Source of the DNA: Pseudomonas solani | GTDB taxonomy: Bacteria; Pseudomonadota; Gammaproteobacteria; Pseudomonadales; Pseudomonadaceae | Direction of reading: 5' to 3' | DNA length: 64,000 bases | NCBI RefSeq assembly: GCF_026072635.1 | Contig: NZ_AP023081.1 | Location: 5,824,501-5,888,500 of the forward strand | Shown here: positions 27,597 through 37,228 of the stretch, one piece after another | Position numbering within the stretch: position 1 is the first letter of the stretch | How the letters are laid out: each line of letters opens with the position of its first letter | Notes under the pieces: model-generated | Databases searched by the model: none | What the model was told of the DNA's origin: nothing | Seen by the model: the letters and a program-made list of their open reading frames with translations, nothing else | Program-made: the position numbers and the translations under genes

Positions 27597-28522
27597 GGAT
27601 ATTGCCCTTCGCGGTAGGACTGCCCCAGCTCCCGCAACACCTCCACGCACCAGTGCGCCGCCAGGGGCAGCGGCAGCGCGGCGTTGCTGCAGATACCCAC
27701 CGAACCGCCCGGCTCCTGGATGCCCAGTTGCAGCTCCACCAGCTCGCCCCGGCGCAGGTCCAGCTGCACCGCGTCGGTGGGGGCGATCCAGATCGCCTCG
27801 CTGGTCTGCACGTAGCGCCGGCTCAAGGCCACGGACAGGGTTTCCAGGCGCTGGCGCGGCGGGTTGATGCCGCATTGCACGAAGAAGGCATCGGCGTACT
27901 TGCGGATGGTGGTCCCGGCCAGCGGCAGCACCAGCGGGTAATCCTGCAGCCGCTCCCGTGCCGGCGGCCCCGCCAGCAGCGGGTGGCCGGGGCGCACCAC
28001 CAGGGTCATCGACTCGCTGTACAGGTGCTCGAACAGCAGGCCCTGGATCTGCGGGCTGTCGGTCATGCGCCCCACCACGAGGTCCAGCTCACCCACGTGC
28101 AACTGCGACAGCAGGTAGGCACTGGGGCCGGTCACCACGCTGGCCACCAGGGTCGGGTGGCGCGCGTGCAGGCGGCATACCACCTCGGGCACCAGCAGGC
28201 TCTCCACCGTGGACAGCACGCCGAGGCGCAGGGTGGCGGACTCGTGCTCGCCACTGCGCAGGCTGTCCACGCCATCGCGCAGCGCCTGCACGCAGGGGCC
28301 GGCGTAACGCATGAAGGCGACGCCCGCCTCGGTAAGGGTGACGCCGCTCTTGCTGCGCGCGAACAGGCTGGCGCCGAGCAGGTCCTCCAGCTCCTTGAGG
28401 GTCTTGGAAATGGCCGGCTGACTCACCGCCAGCTTGTCTGCCGCCCGCGCCAGGGTGCCCTGGCGCGCCACTTCGAGAAAGCACACCAGGTGGCGGAACT
28501 TGATGCGGGTATCGATATTCAC
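27593..28522 (-). CDS. pcaQ: LysR-family activator of pcaHG
   Basis: A LysR-type regulator of 309 residues from the GTG at 28522 (then NIDTRIKFRHL). It has the N-terminal helix-turn-helix GTLARAADKLAVSQPAISKTL (in part, residues 22-41) and a C-terminal effector domain. In other bacteria PcaQ activates protocatechuate genes in response to 3-carboxy-cis,cis-muconate or its lactone. Its position immediately upstream of pcaHG and the box between them support the same role. The longer frame to 28762 lies in repeat DNA and is not used. Confidence 0.88.
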   Translation of the reverse strand: MNIDTRIKFRHLVCFLEVARQGTLARAADKLAVSQPAISKTLKELEDLLGASLFARSKSGVTLTEAGVAFMRYAGPCVQALRDGVDSLRSGEHESATLRLGVLSTVESLLVPEVVCRLHARHPTLVASVVTGPSAYLLSQLHVGELDLVVGRMTDSPQIQGLLFEHLYSESMTLVVRPGHPLLAGPPARERLQDYPLVLPLAGTTIRKYADAFFVQCGINPPRQRLETLSVALSRRYVQTSEAIWIAPTDAVQLDLRRGELVELQLGIQEPGGSVGICSNAALPLPLAAHWCVEVLRELGQSYREGQYP

Positions 28523-28616
28523 AGCAGGCGCCCGGTCAGGGAAATGCCGGAAGCCTAGCCTTGATTCCGGGCCAGGCCAACAGATTTGGTTATGACCGGG
28601 GACCGAGTTCGCGTCG

Positions 28617-28680
28617 CGTAGGTCGGGTGAAACCCGACAACCCTGCACAAGGCATCTGCGGGTTTCACCCGCCCTACGAA
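28617..28680. repeat. REP-type inverted repeat
   Basis: GTAGGTCGGGTGAAACCCGA on one side and GGGTTTCACCCGCCCTACG on the other form a long imperfect hairpin. Relatives occur at about 51615-51672 and 51749-51812. Confidence 0.7.
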
Positions 28681-28718
28681 CGAGCCGTCGACACAGGCGA
28701 GGAATGACTCCACCCCAT

Positions 28719-28742
28719 AAAAAAACAGGCCCGAAGGCCTGT
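28719..28742 (-). terminator. Intrinsic terminator after the aldehyde dehydrogenase gene
   Basis: On the minus strand ACAGGCC-TTCG-GGCCTGT is followed by a run of T residues. It lies 24 bp past the gene's stop. Confidence 0.85.
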
Positions 28743-28766
28743 GAATTAGGAGGGTGTCGCACTTGC

Positions 28767-30257
28767 TCAGTGGGCGATGCACACCGATTTCAGCTCGGTG
28801 TAGGCCTCGATGACGGTGCGGCCGAATTCACGGCCCATGCCCGATTGCTTGACGCCGCCGAACGGCATGTTGGGGTCCAGCAGCACGTGGGCGTTGACCC
28901 ACACGGTGCCTGCTTCGATGCGCGGCACCAGGTTCATCGCCTTGGTCAGGTCGTTGGTCCAGAGGCTGGCGGCCAGGCCGTATTCGCTGTCGTTGGCCAT
29001 GGCGATGGCGCTCTCCTCGTCGTCGAAGGGGATCACCGACAGCACCGGGCCGAACACTTCCTCGCGGGAGACGGTCATGGAGTGGTCGACATCGGCCAGC
29101 ACCGTGGGGCGCACGTAGAAGCCTTCGCTGTCCACCGGCGTGCCACCGGTGACCACACGGGCCCCCTCGCTGCGGGCAAGCTCGATATGGCGCAGCACGC
29201 CCTGCTGCTGCTTGCGCGACACCAGCGGGTTGATGGCTGCCGTGCAGTCCATGCCGGCACCGATGCTCATGCCGGACACGGCAGCGGCCAGCTTCTCGAC
29301 GAACTCGTCGTAGCGCGAGCGCTGCACATAGAAGCGCGACGCCGCGGCGCACACCTGGCCCTGGTTGAGCAGGCCGCCGAGCAGCGCACCGCCGATGGCT
29401 TTGTCGATGTCCGCGTCGGCGAGGATGATCATCGGGTTCTTGCCGCCCAGCTCCAGGGCGAAGCGGGTCATGTTGCGCACCGCCACCGCGCCGACGCTCT
29501 TGCCCACGGCGGTAGAGCCGGTGAAGGACACCTTGTTGATCAGCGGGTGCGAGGCCAGGGCATTGCCCACGGTGGCGCCGCCCCCGGTCACCAGGTTGAA
29601 CACGCCCGGCGGGATGCCCGCCTCCAGCGCCAGTTCGGCCAGGCGCAGCGCGGTCAGCGGCGTCTCGGTGGCCGGCTTGATCACCACCGTGCAGCCGCAG
29701 GCCAGCGCCGGCATCAGTTTCCAGGTGGTGATCATCAGCGGGAAGTTCCAGGGCACGATGCCGGCCACCACGCCCACCGGCTCGCGACGGGCGAAGGCGG
29801 TGAAGCGCGCGCCCTCGGGCAGCGGGATGGACACGTCCAGGGTCTGGCCCTCGATCTTGGTCGCCCAGCCGGCCATGTAGCGCATGAACTCCACCGTGGC
29901 GCTGACATCGAGCATCCGCGCCATGTTGATCGACTTGCCCTGGCTCAGGGTTTCCAGTTGCGCCAGTTCCTCGCCGTGTTCTTCCACCAGCGCGGTGAAG
30001 CGCAGCAGGATGCGCTCACGGTCGGCCGGGCGCAGGCCCGACCAGACGCCGGCCTTGAAGGCGCGGTGGGCCGATTGCACGGCACGGTCCAGCAGCGCGT
30101 CGTCGGCTTCCGCCACATCGGCGATCACCTCGCCGGTGGCCGGATTCAGCACCGGGGTGGAAGCGCCTTCGGGCACCACCCACTGGCCGTCGATGAAGCA
30201 GCCGTGGCGGCGTTGCAGGAAGGCCGCGACCTGCGGCAGTACGTCAACCTTGCTCAT
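28767..30257 (-). CDS. NAD+-dependent aldehyde dehydrogenase (PadA/FeaB-like)
   Basis: It oxidises an aldehyde to the acid. The 496-residue protein has all active-site parts: N171 (VPWNFPL), K194 (IKPATETP), the general base E269 (ELGGKNP) and nucleophile C303 (GQVCAAASR). Overall it resembles phenylacetaldehyde-type dehydrogenases, but the substrate cannot be read from sequence. The ATG at 30257 (MSKVDVL) is used rather than a longer frame overlapping the cytochrome gene. It is 34 bp downstream of that gene, forming a pair. Confidence 0.88.
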   Translation of the reverse strand: MSKVDVLPQVAAFLQRRHGCFIDGQWVVPEGASTPVLNPATGEVIADVAEADDALLDRAVQSAHRAFKAGVWSGLRPADRERILLRFTALVEEHGEELAQLETLSQGKSINMARMLDVSATVEFMRYMAGWATKIEGQTLDVSIPLPEGARFTAFARREPVGVVAGIVPWNFPLMITTWKLMPALACGCTVVIKPATETPLTALRLAELALEAGIPPGVFNLVTGGGATVGNALASHPLINKVSFTGSTAVGKSVGAVAVRNMTRFALELGGKNPMIILADADIDKAIGGALLGGLLNQGQVCAAASRFYVQRSRYDEFVEKLAAAVSGMSIGAGMDCTAAINPLVSRKQQQGVLRHIELARSEGARVVTGGTPVDSEGFYVRPTVLADVDHSMTVSREEVFGPVLSVIPFDDEESAIAMANDSEYGLAASLWTNDLTKAMNLVPRIEAGTVWVNAHVLLDPNMPFGGVKQSGMGREFGRTVIEAYTELKSVCIAH

Positions 30258-30291
30258 GTTCTTTCCTCGTTCATGGGAGTTCCGGAGCGCC

Positions 30292-30693
30292 TCAGTGCGG
30301 CTGGGCGAGGAAGCAGGCGATGGCCTGGCGATCCGTCGCGTCGGCCAGGCCGGCATAGGGCATGTAGGTGCCGGGCACCTGGGCCTGCGGCTGGGCGATG
30401 AAGGCTTGCAGGCTGTCCTGCTGCCAGGGCTGGGCGCGGGCCTTCATCGCCTGGGAATAGGCGAAGCCGGGCTGGCTGCCGGCGGCGCGGCCGATCACCC
30501 CGGCCAGGTTCGGCCCCATGCCCGGCGCGGCACCCTTGCTGGCGGCGTGGCACACCGAACATTCGGCGGCGAAGGCATTGGCGCCCCGCTCCACCCCGGC
30601 CTGGCCGCAATCGGCGAGAACCGGCAGGGCCGGCAGCAGGAACAGCAGAGAGGCGGCAGCGAGGAACGGGCGGATCTTGTTGTTAGGCGGCAT
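30292..30693 (-). CDS. Small periplasmic c-type cytochrome
   Basis: A 133-residue class I cytochrome c. Residues 1-27 or so are a signal peptide (FLAAASLLFLLPALPVLA). The haem site is CSVCH (C45, C48, H49), with a likely axial Met in GTYMPYAG. The ATG at 30693 starts the signal peptide; the GTG at 30720 is less likely. Such cytochromes often take electrons from periplasmic quinoprotein or molybdenum dehydrogenases, but none is adjacent. Confidence 0.88.
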   Translation of the reverse strand: MPPNNKIRPFLAAASLLFLLPALPVLADCGQAGVERGANAFAAECSVCHAASKGAAPGMGPNLAGVIGRAAGSQPGFAYSQAMKARAQPWQQDSLQAFIAQPQAQVPGTYMPYAGLADATDRQAIACFLAQPH

Positions 30694-30943
30694 GCAACGA
30701 ACCTTGATGACCTGGGCCACCCGGCGGACACCGGGGCGCCCTGCGGGAAATGCCGCCCTCGAGGCCCTCCCGCAAAGGGAGCGGCCACTGGGGTGGCGGT
30801 CAGTCGATTCTTACCGCTCGGGAGAGCCCGGGGTTTTTCCTGCATGCCAGACGTATTGGCAGTTCTGCCAGCGCCCGCTCCGCAAGGAACAGGGCGCCGT
30901 GAAGGGAGGGGATGCACCCCGGAGCGGCTCCGGGGCGGCGGGG

Positions 30944-33009
30944 TCACTTGGCGTCGACGACGCCCGTGGTATTGCCCAGCAGGCTCTTGGTGGCCACCTG
31001 GAGGAAGGCTTCGAGGCGACGGCTCATGGCTTGTACCGCCTCCGGGTCCTCGACGCGGGTCGCGCCCTGCTCGCTGTTGAGGTGGTAGTCGTAGAGCAGC
31101 GGGTCGCCACCACGCGGCTGCACCAGGATGCGCCCGTCGGCCACCATGGCCACGGTCTGGTCGCTGCCCGAGGGCTTGATCACGCCGAAGCCCTTGTCTT
31201 CCGGCGCCAGGCTCAGCAGGTCGCGGCCCCAGCACTGGTGGCGGGTCTCGCCACCGAGGCGGCCCATGATGGTGGGCACCACGTCCACCTGGGTGCCGAC
31301 CACGTCGGTACGCGCGCCGAACTTCTCCTGGAGGCCGGGGGCGATCAGCAGCAGCGGCACGTTGAAGCGGTACAGGTCGATGTCGGTGAGCTGCTCGGGG
31401 GTGCCGAAGCCGTGGTCGCCGACTATCACGAACAGGGTGTCCTTGTAGTACGGCGATTGCTTGGCCTTCTCGAAGAACTGCCCCAGCGCCCAGTCGGAAT
31501 AGCGCATGGCGGTGAGGTGCTGATCCAGCGAGCCGAAGCCGGTCACCGGCTCCACCGGCAGCTGCTCGGGCAGCGCGTAGGGGGTGTGGTTGGAGAGGGT
31601 CTGCAACAGCGCATAGAAGGGCTTGCTGCCGTAGTTGTCCTTCAGCTCCTGGGCGGCGCGGTCGAACATGTCCTGGTCGGAAACGCCCCAGGTCGGGTCG
31701 GACACCACCGGGTTCACGAAGTCATTGCGGCCAACGAAGTTGCGCATGCCCTGGTTGCCGAAGAAGCCCAGCTGGTTGTCCCAGCCGAAATCACCGTTGT
31801 AGACGTACAGGTCGTCGTACTGGCGGGCGCTGAGCAGCTGCGGCAGGCCGGAGAACTTGTGGGTGCCCTCCTGCTGCTCCATCAGGTACTCGAAGCCCGG
31901 CAGGTTGGGGAAGCAGGCCATGGTGGCGAACATGCCCTGGTGGGTGTGGGTGCCATTGGAGAAGAAGCGGGTGAACAGCAGCCCCTCCTTGCTCAGGCGG
32001 TCGAAGTTGGGGGTGATGTCGCCCTTGCCGCCGAGGGCGCCGACGTAGTGTCCGGCCAGGCTCTCCATAAGGATGACCACCACGTTGCGCACCGGCAGGC
32101 TGCCATCGGCATTGGGCGTGAGCAGGCGGCGCACGGCGGCACTGCCCTCGTCCACCAGTTGGTCCTGCGGGGTCAGCAGCATGTCGCGGACCACATCCTG
32201 GGCCTCGCCTTCCGGCAGGCTGGCCTTCCACTGGTTGTCACGGGTTTCGGAGAAGCGCGCCTGGGCGGCGTTCATCAGCATCAGCGTGCCGTTGAGGCCG
32301 AGCTGGTTGGCGAAGGCCGAGTCGGTGGTGTTGGCGTCACCCCAGCGCAGCGGCGGGCCCTGGCGCAGGGTGCCACGGGCGGCGACCACGGCGAGTACCA
32401 GCACCAGGCCGAAGACCCCGGCGCGCAGGTACCAGGGGGCGATGGCGGCGCGGCCGCTGCCCTCGCCCGCCAGCACCTCGCCACGGGGGCGATGCACCCG
32501 GCTCAGCCACTGGAACAGCTTGAACAGCAGCCAGGTGGCGATGGCCCAGGCCAGCAGGTAGCGCACCACCGGGAAGCCGTACCAGAGCATGCTCAGTACC
32601 GTTTTCGGGTCCTGGCTCATGTACTGGAACACCAGGCTGTTCAGGCGCTGGTGGAATTCACGGTAGAAATCCAGCTCCAGCAGGCCGAAGAACAGGGTGA
32701 CGCTGGCGAAGCCGGTCAGCCACACCAGGTGCAGGCGGCGCGCGGCCATGGCACCGGCGAAGGGAATGGACAGCAGCAACGGCGCCAGGGCGTAGATGGT
32801 CAGGCGCAGGTCGAAGCGGAAGCCGTTGAAGAAGGCCTCGACGAAGGTGGCGGCCGGGGTGGCGCCGATCAACTCGCGGTTGTAGACCAGCAAGGCCCCC
32901 GCAGCAGGGTGTACATCACCAGGAACACCAGGCCACACGACAGGGTGAAGGCCAGGTGGCTGCCCAGGGTCGGGCGGTAGGCGCCCAGCGGGTTGCGGGT
33001 TCTACTCAT
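30944..33009 (-). pseudogene. LTA-synthase-like membrane sulfatase gene, frameshifted near the 5' end
   Basis: The N-terminal part (from MSRTRNPLGAYRPTLG at 33009) reads through a first transmembrane helix to VMYTLLRG, then goes out of frame. The body (…ALLVYNRELIGATPAA… to 30944) continues in another frame. One extra G in the five-G run at 32896-32900 (plus-strand C) would restore one protein of about 688 residues. The body has several membrane helices, then an alkaline-phosphatase-fold domain (VVVILMESLAGHYV, the nucleophile-type NGTHTHQGMFAT, and IVGDHGFG). This resembles LTA-synthase/phosphoglycerol-transferase proteins. It may be a true pseudogene or a base-call error. Confidence 0.75.
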
Positions 33010-33138
33010 GTATCGGAGTCCATCCAATTGGAAAGGAAATGCGAACTGCCGGGCAGCCGAAACGGGATGCCGGAGAGGCGCGATGATAGTGCTTAGGTGA
33101 CGCAAAGGGGAAAGGTTCAGCTGTAACCGGTTTTTCCA

Positions 33139-33714
33139 TCACCCGTCCTTGCGCAGGACGTAGGTGCGCACCATCGCCCAGCCGGGCAGGAAGTCCTGGT
33201 GCGAGAGGATCTGCAGGCCCAGTTGGCGGAACTCGTCCTCCAGCACGTCACGGCGCAACGGCGGCACGCTGGCACCCTCGCCCCGGTGGCGCCGCCAGTG
33301 CCAGGCCTCCAGGTTGCCGTCCACCGGCAGCGAGAGGATCAGCGTGTCGCGGGTCACCCGGCGCAGCTCGCGCAGGGCCGTCAGGCGTTGCTCGGGACTC
33401 AGGCGGCTCAGCGACTGCAGGCAGAGGATGCTGTCCACCGCGTTTTCCGGCAGCTGGATGGCCAGCACCGAGGTCTGGAAGCCGCGCACGCGCTCCACCA
33501 GGGCGCCGCTGCGGGCGGCCAGGGCGCGCTCGAGCACGTCCCGCGAGGGGTCGGCGGCGAGGATGAAGCGGTTCGGGTGCTCAGCCAGCAGCGCCCAGGA
33601 GCGCCCCAGCCCGCACGGCAGGTCGAGCACCAGGTTGGGCTCGCCGGCGGCCTTGAGGGCACGCCGGGCGATCTGCCGCTGGCGCCAGCGCCCAAACCAG
33701 GGGGACAGGGTCAT
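33139..33714 (-). CDS. SAM-dependent methyltransferase, class I
   Basis: A 191-residue Rossmann-type methyltransferase. The SAM loop is LVLDLPCGLGRSW (residues about 33-45), an acidic residue follows in ILAADPS, and a typical core continues (VDSILCLQSLSRL). Its ATG shares one base with the stop of eptA (TGATG), so the two are co-translated. A longer frame overlapping eptA is a shadow. The substrate is unknown; coupling to a lipid A modifier hints at an envelope role. Confidence 0.8.
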   Translation of the reverse strand: MTLSPWFGRWRQRQIARRALKAAGEPNLVLDLPCGLGRSWALLAEHPNRFILAADPSRDVLERALAARSGALVERVRGFQTSVLAIQLPENAVDSILCLQSLSRLSPEQRLTALRELRRVTRDTLILSLPVDGNLEAWHWRRHRGEGASVPPLRRDVLEDEFRQLGLQILSHQDFLPGWAMVRTYVLRKDG

Positions 33715-35330
33715 CAGGACGCCGACCTCCGGCAGGGTGCGAAGAGGTCCAGGTCGCGCTGGTATTCGCCGGTCTCGATCTGCAGCAGCCCGAGCACGGA
33801 ATGGAACAGGTTGTCCTGGCTCACCGGCTTGTCGCGCTGGCTGCCGAGGCAGGCGTTGTCCAGGCCGAAGTCCTTCTGGTAGCCCTCGGAGAACCAGGTC
33901 AGCAGGCCCACGTGCTTCTGCTCGTCCGGTGCCATCGCGTAGGGCGTGCCGTGCAGGTAGAGGTTGTATTCGCCGAGGGATTCGCCGTGATCGGAGAGGT
34001 AGATCATCGCCGTGTCGACACGGTCCTGGTTCTTGCGCAGCAGGTCGATCAGACTCGACAGCAGGTAGTCGGTGTAGACCAGGGTGTTGTCGTAGGCATT
34101 GATGATGCTCTCCCGCGAGCAGTCGCTCAGCGTCGCGCTGCGGCACACCGGGGTGAAGCGCTCGAAGGCCGCCGGGTAGCGCTTGTAGTAGGCCGGGCCG
34201 TGGCTGCCCATCTGGTGCAGCACCAGCACGCTGTCGTCCTTGAGGGTGTCGATGTAACTCTGGAGCCCGTCGAGGAGGATGGCGTCGTGGCATTCACCGC
34301 CGGCGCACAGGCTGGGGTCCTTGGCGTTGCCCATGTCCTCGAAGGCCACGCGGTCGCAGGTGCCCTTGCAGCCGGACTGGTTGTCGCGCCAGCGCACCGC
34401 CAGGCCGGCGTGCTTGAGCACGTCCAGCAGCCCTTCCTGGGATTTGGCGCGAGCGTAGCTGTAGTCGCTGCGGGGCATGTTGGAGAACATGCAGGGCACC
34501 GACACGGCGGTTTCGGTGCCGCAGGAGCGCATCTGGGTGAAGGCGGTCAGGCCCTGCTGCTTCGCCAGCAGCGGCGTGGTGTCGCGGCCGTAGCCCAGCA
34601 GCCCGAGGTTGGCGGCACGGGCGCTCTCGCCCACCACCAGCACCGTCAGGGACTTGCGCGCATGGCCCTGCCAGGCGGGCGCACGGCGGGCATCGGTGCC
34701 GATGGCACGCAGGGGCTCGTCCGCCGTGGCGAAGTGGGTGCGCAAGTAGCTGAACGACGCCCCTAGGTAGTTGCTCGGCACCACCATCAGGCGCAGCTCG
34801 TGGTGATTGCGGAACAGCGAGGCCAGTGCCTGGTAGTTGCTCAACGCGATGGCGCCCAGGGCCACCAGGCAGGCCGCGGTCACCAGCAGCTTGCTCAGCA
34901 GCTCGCGCAGCAGCGGGCGATGGCCGATCTGCAGGTGCCACAGCAAGCCGGCCGGTAGCACACCGAACAGCAGCAGGAAACCGGCGAACTTCAGGGTCAG
35001 CAGGTCGCGCACCTCGCTGACGTTGGTCTCGGCGACGTTGCGCAGCATCTCGATGTCCACCACCACGCCGTACTGGGTCATGAAATACAACACCCCGGCG
35101 CTGCCCAGCAGCACCAGCGTCAGCAGCGGCTTGAACACCCAGCGGAAGGAAAACAGCGTCAGCACCAGGTTGAAGATCAGCACCACCAGCACGCCGAAGA
35201 CCACGCGCAGCCAGGGGTCGGGCACGATCTGCGCGACATGGCGCCACAGCGGCAGGTTGTAGAAAAGCAGCAGCGCGACGCTGACCAGCAGGGTCAGGGC
35301 TTCGGGGCGCAACCGGAGGTTCTTCAGCAT
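33714..35330 (-). CDS. eptA: Lipid A phosphoethanolamine transferase, EptA family
   Basis: An inner-membrane enzyme that adds phosphoethanolamine to lipid A. The 538-residue protein has five N-terminal membrane helices (to about residue 180). A periplasmic sulfatase-fold domain follows with metal site VVGESARAANLG, nucleophilic Thr in GTETAVSVPCMFS and YLSDHGESLGE. Multiple Cys in the periplasmic part fit the disulfides of the family. The ATG at 35330 removes 59 weak upstream residues. The family is linked to polymyxin resistance, but activity depends on expression, which is not visible here. Confidence 0.88.
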   Translation of the reverse strand: MLKNLRLRPEALTLLVSVALLLFYNLPLWRHVAQIVPDPWLRVVFGVLVVLIFNLVLTLFSFRWVFKPLLTLVLLGSAGVLYFMTQYGVVVDIEMLRNVAETNVSEVRDLLTLKFAGFLLLFGVLPAGLLWHLQIGHRPLLRELLSKLLVTAACLVALGAIALSNYQALASLFRNHHELRLMVVPSNYLGASFSYLRTHFATADEPLRAIGTDARRAPAWQGHARKSLTVLVVGESARAANLGLLGYGRDTTPLLAKQQGLTAFTQMRSCGTETAVSVPCMFSNMPRSDYSYARAKSQEGLLDVLKHAGLAVRWRDNQSGCKGTCDRVAFEDMGNAKDPSLCAGGECHDAILLDGLQSYIDTLKDDSVLVLHQMGSHGPAYYKRYPAAFERFTPVCRSATLSDCSRESIINAYDNTLVYTDYLLSSLIDLLRKNQDRVDTAMIYLSDHGESLGEYNLYLHGTPYAMAPDEQKHVGLLTWFSEGYQKDFGLDNACLGSQRDKPVSQDNLFHSVLGLLQIETGEYQRDLDLFAPCRRSAS

Positions 35331-35493
35331 GGACGGGGCTCGACCGGCCCTGCAGGGGTTGCAGGAGACGGCTCGCAGCCTAGGTAGGGGGCAGTCAAGA
35401 ATTCGTGAAAAAAACCTCGTGGAAACGTCGCCGCCAGCGCCCAGGGGCCGCGACGGCCAGCAGCGGCGATTGCCAGCTTTCAGGGCGCGAATA

Positions 35494-35515
35494 TAGAATG
35501 AGATCAATTCTTATC
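35494..35515. promoter_or_regulatory. Possible Fur box before the sigma factor gene
   Basis: TAGAATGAGATCAATTCTTA is AT-rich and partly palindromic in otherwise GC-rich DNA, 40-60 bp before an iron-type sigma gene. It only partly fits GATAATGATAATCATTATC. Confidence 0.4.
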
Positions 35516-35554
35516 TACATCCAGGGCGGGCCGCCCTGACGGACGCAGTAGCCC

Positions 35555-36061
35555 ATGTCGGCAGCCGATCAGCCCCTCAACCGCCAGATCCACACCCTCT
35601 ACAACGACCACCACGGCTGGCTCCACGCTTGGCTCAGCCGGCGCCTGGGCAACGCCTGGGATGCGGCGGATCTGGCCCACGACACCTTCCTGCGCCTGCT
35701 GGGCCGCCAGGTCGGGCGTGATTTCGGCAGCGAACCCCGGGCCCTGCTCACCCATATCGCCAAGGGCCTGGTGATCGACCGCTGGCGGCGCCAGGACATC
35801 GAACAGGCCTACCTGGAAAGCATCGCCCACCTGCCCGAGCCCGAAGCGCCCTCCCCCGAAACCCGGCTGCTGATCCTGGAAACCCTGTGCCGCATCGAGG
35901 CGCTGCTCGCCGACATGCCCGAGAAGACCCGCCAGGCTTTCCTCCTGTCCCAGCTCGAAGGCCTGGGCTACGCCGAGATCGCCACGCGCCTGGGCGTGTC
36001 CCTGACCAGCGTCAAGCGCTACATGCGCGACGCCTTCCTCGCCTGCCTGAGCGCAGCCTGA
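35555..36061 (+). CDS. FecI-type ECF sigma factor
   Basis: A 168-residue ECF sigma factor of the iron-starvation group. Region 2 spans about residues 10-80 (DAADLAHDTFLRLL), and region 4 lies in about 110-165 (EIATRLGVSLTSVKRYM). It is followed, with a one-base overlap (TGATG), by a FecR-type gene and then a TonB receptor with an N-terminal signalling domain. This is the standard cell-surface signalling set, in which the sigma factor drives the receptor gene. Confidence 0.92.
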   Translation: MSAADQPLNRQIHTLYNDHHGWLHAWLSRRLGNAWDAADLAHDTFLRLLGRQVGRDFGSEPRALLTHIAKGLVIDRWRRQDIEQAYLESIAHLPEPEAPSPETRLLILETLCRIEALLADMPEKTRQAFLLSQLEGLGYAEIATRLGVSLTSVKRYMRDAFLACLSAA

Positions 36062-37026
36062 TGAACCGCATCGACCCGCAGATCCTCGGCGAGGCCGCCG
36101 ACTGGCTGGTGCACCTGCACTCTGGCAGTGCCACCGAGGACGACCAGCGCGCCATCCAACTGTGGCGCAACCGCAGCCCGCAACATGCCCAGGCCTGGGC
36201 CCGAGCCGAGAGCATCCTCGGTGACTTCCGCAACCTGCCCGGCAGCCTGGCGCTGCAGACCCTGGAAAGCGCCAAGCGCAAGGGCATCGGTCGCCGCCAG
36301 GCCATCGCCCGCCTGGGCATGCTGCTGCTCGCCGCGCCCGTCGCCTGGGCGGCCTGGCGCCAGCTGCCCTGGCAGGACTGGAGCGCCGACCTGCGCACCG
36401 CAACCGGTGAACAGAAGGACCTGCACCTGCCCGATGGCACCCGCCTGCAACTCAATACCGCCAGTGCCTTGGACGTCGCCTTCGACGCCACCCGCCGGCG
36501 TCTGCGCCTGTTCAGCGGCGAGGTGCTGATCACCACCGCCAAGGACCCGTCCCCCACGCCGCGGCCGTTCCTGGTGGAAACTCCCCAGGGCATCGCCCAG
36601 GCGCTGGGCACCCGCTTCAGCCTGCGCCTCGACGGCGAGCGTTGCCGGGTCGCGGTGATGGAAGGCGCCGTACGCATCAGCAACAGCGGGCACAGCGACT
36701 CGCAGGTGATCGAGGCGGGCCGACAAGCCGCCTTCGACCGCGAGCACGTGCTGCCAAGCACCGCCCTGGACCCGGCCGCCACCGCCTGGGAAACCGGCAT
36801 GCTGCTGGCCCAGGACATGCGCCTGGCCGATCTGGTGGATGAACTCGGCCGCTACCGCCCCGGCGTGCTGCGCTGTCACCCGCGCATTGCCGATATCCGC
36901 GTCTCCGGCGCCTTCCCGCTGCGCGACACCGACGCCAGCCTGCGCCTGCTGCAAGACACCCTGCCCATCGCCCTCAGCAGCCTGACCCGCTATTGGGTGA
37001 CGCTGGAGCCGGCGGCATCCGCCTGA
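36061..37026 (+). CDS. FecR-type anti-sigma/sigma regulator
   Basis: The 321-residue inner-membrane regulator that relays the receptor signal to the sigma factor. A cytoplasmic N-terminal part contains the DUF4880-like segment EAADWLVHLHSGSATEDDQ. One membrane helix lies near residues 82-100 (LGMLLLAAPVAWAAW). The periplasmic FecR domain follows (GEQKDLHLPDGTRLQLNTAS). The ATG at 36061 overlaps the sigma stop. Confidence 0.92.
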   Translation: MNRIDPQILGEAADWLVHLHSGSATEDDQRAIQLWRNRSPQHAQAWARAESILGDFRNLPGSLALQTLESAKRKGIGRRQAIARLGMLLLAAPVAWAAWRQLPWQDWSADLRTATGEQKDLHLPDGTRLQLNTASALDVAFDATRRRLRLFSGEVLITTAKDPSPTPRPFLVETPQGIAQALGTRFSLRLDGERCRVAVMEGAVRISNSGHSDSQVIEAGRQAAFDREHVLPSTALDPAATAWETGMLLAQDMRLADLVDELGRYRPGVLRCHPRIADIRVSGAFPLRDTDASLRLLQDTLPIALSSLTRYWVTLEPAASA

Positions 37027-37228
37027 CCCCACCAGACAGGCGCCAACCCCCACGGACGCAACGCCCTGCGACAGGACCGCAGGCCGCTTCACCTCACGGA
37101 TCGAAACCCCAGGGAAACGGGGCCCCACGGCCTCGCGGAATTATTTTCGCGGTGCCCTGACACCTTTTTCGATTTCGTCCGGTGTGGTGGATGAACCCCT
37201 TTCATCCAAGCGTCGACAGGAAAGCAGC

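Noticed and set aside
37027..37228. ECF promoter for the TonB receptor
   Set aside because: A GGGAAAC-like stretch is present near 37111, but no convincing partner element was seen at proper spacing.
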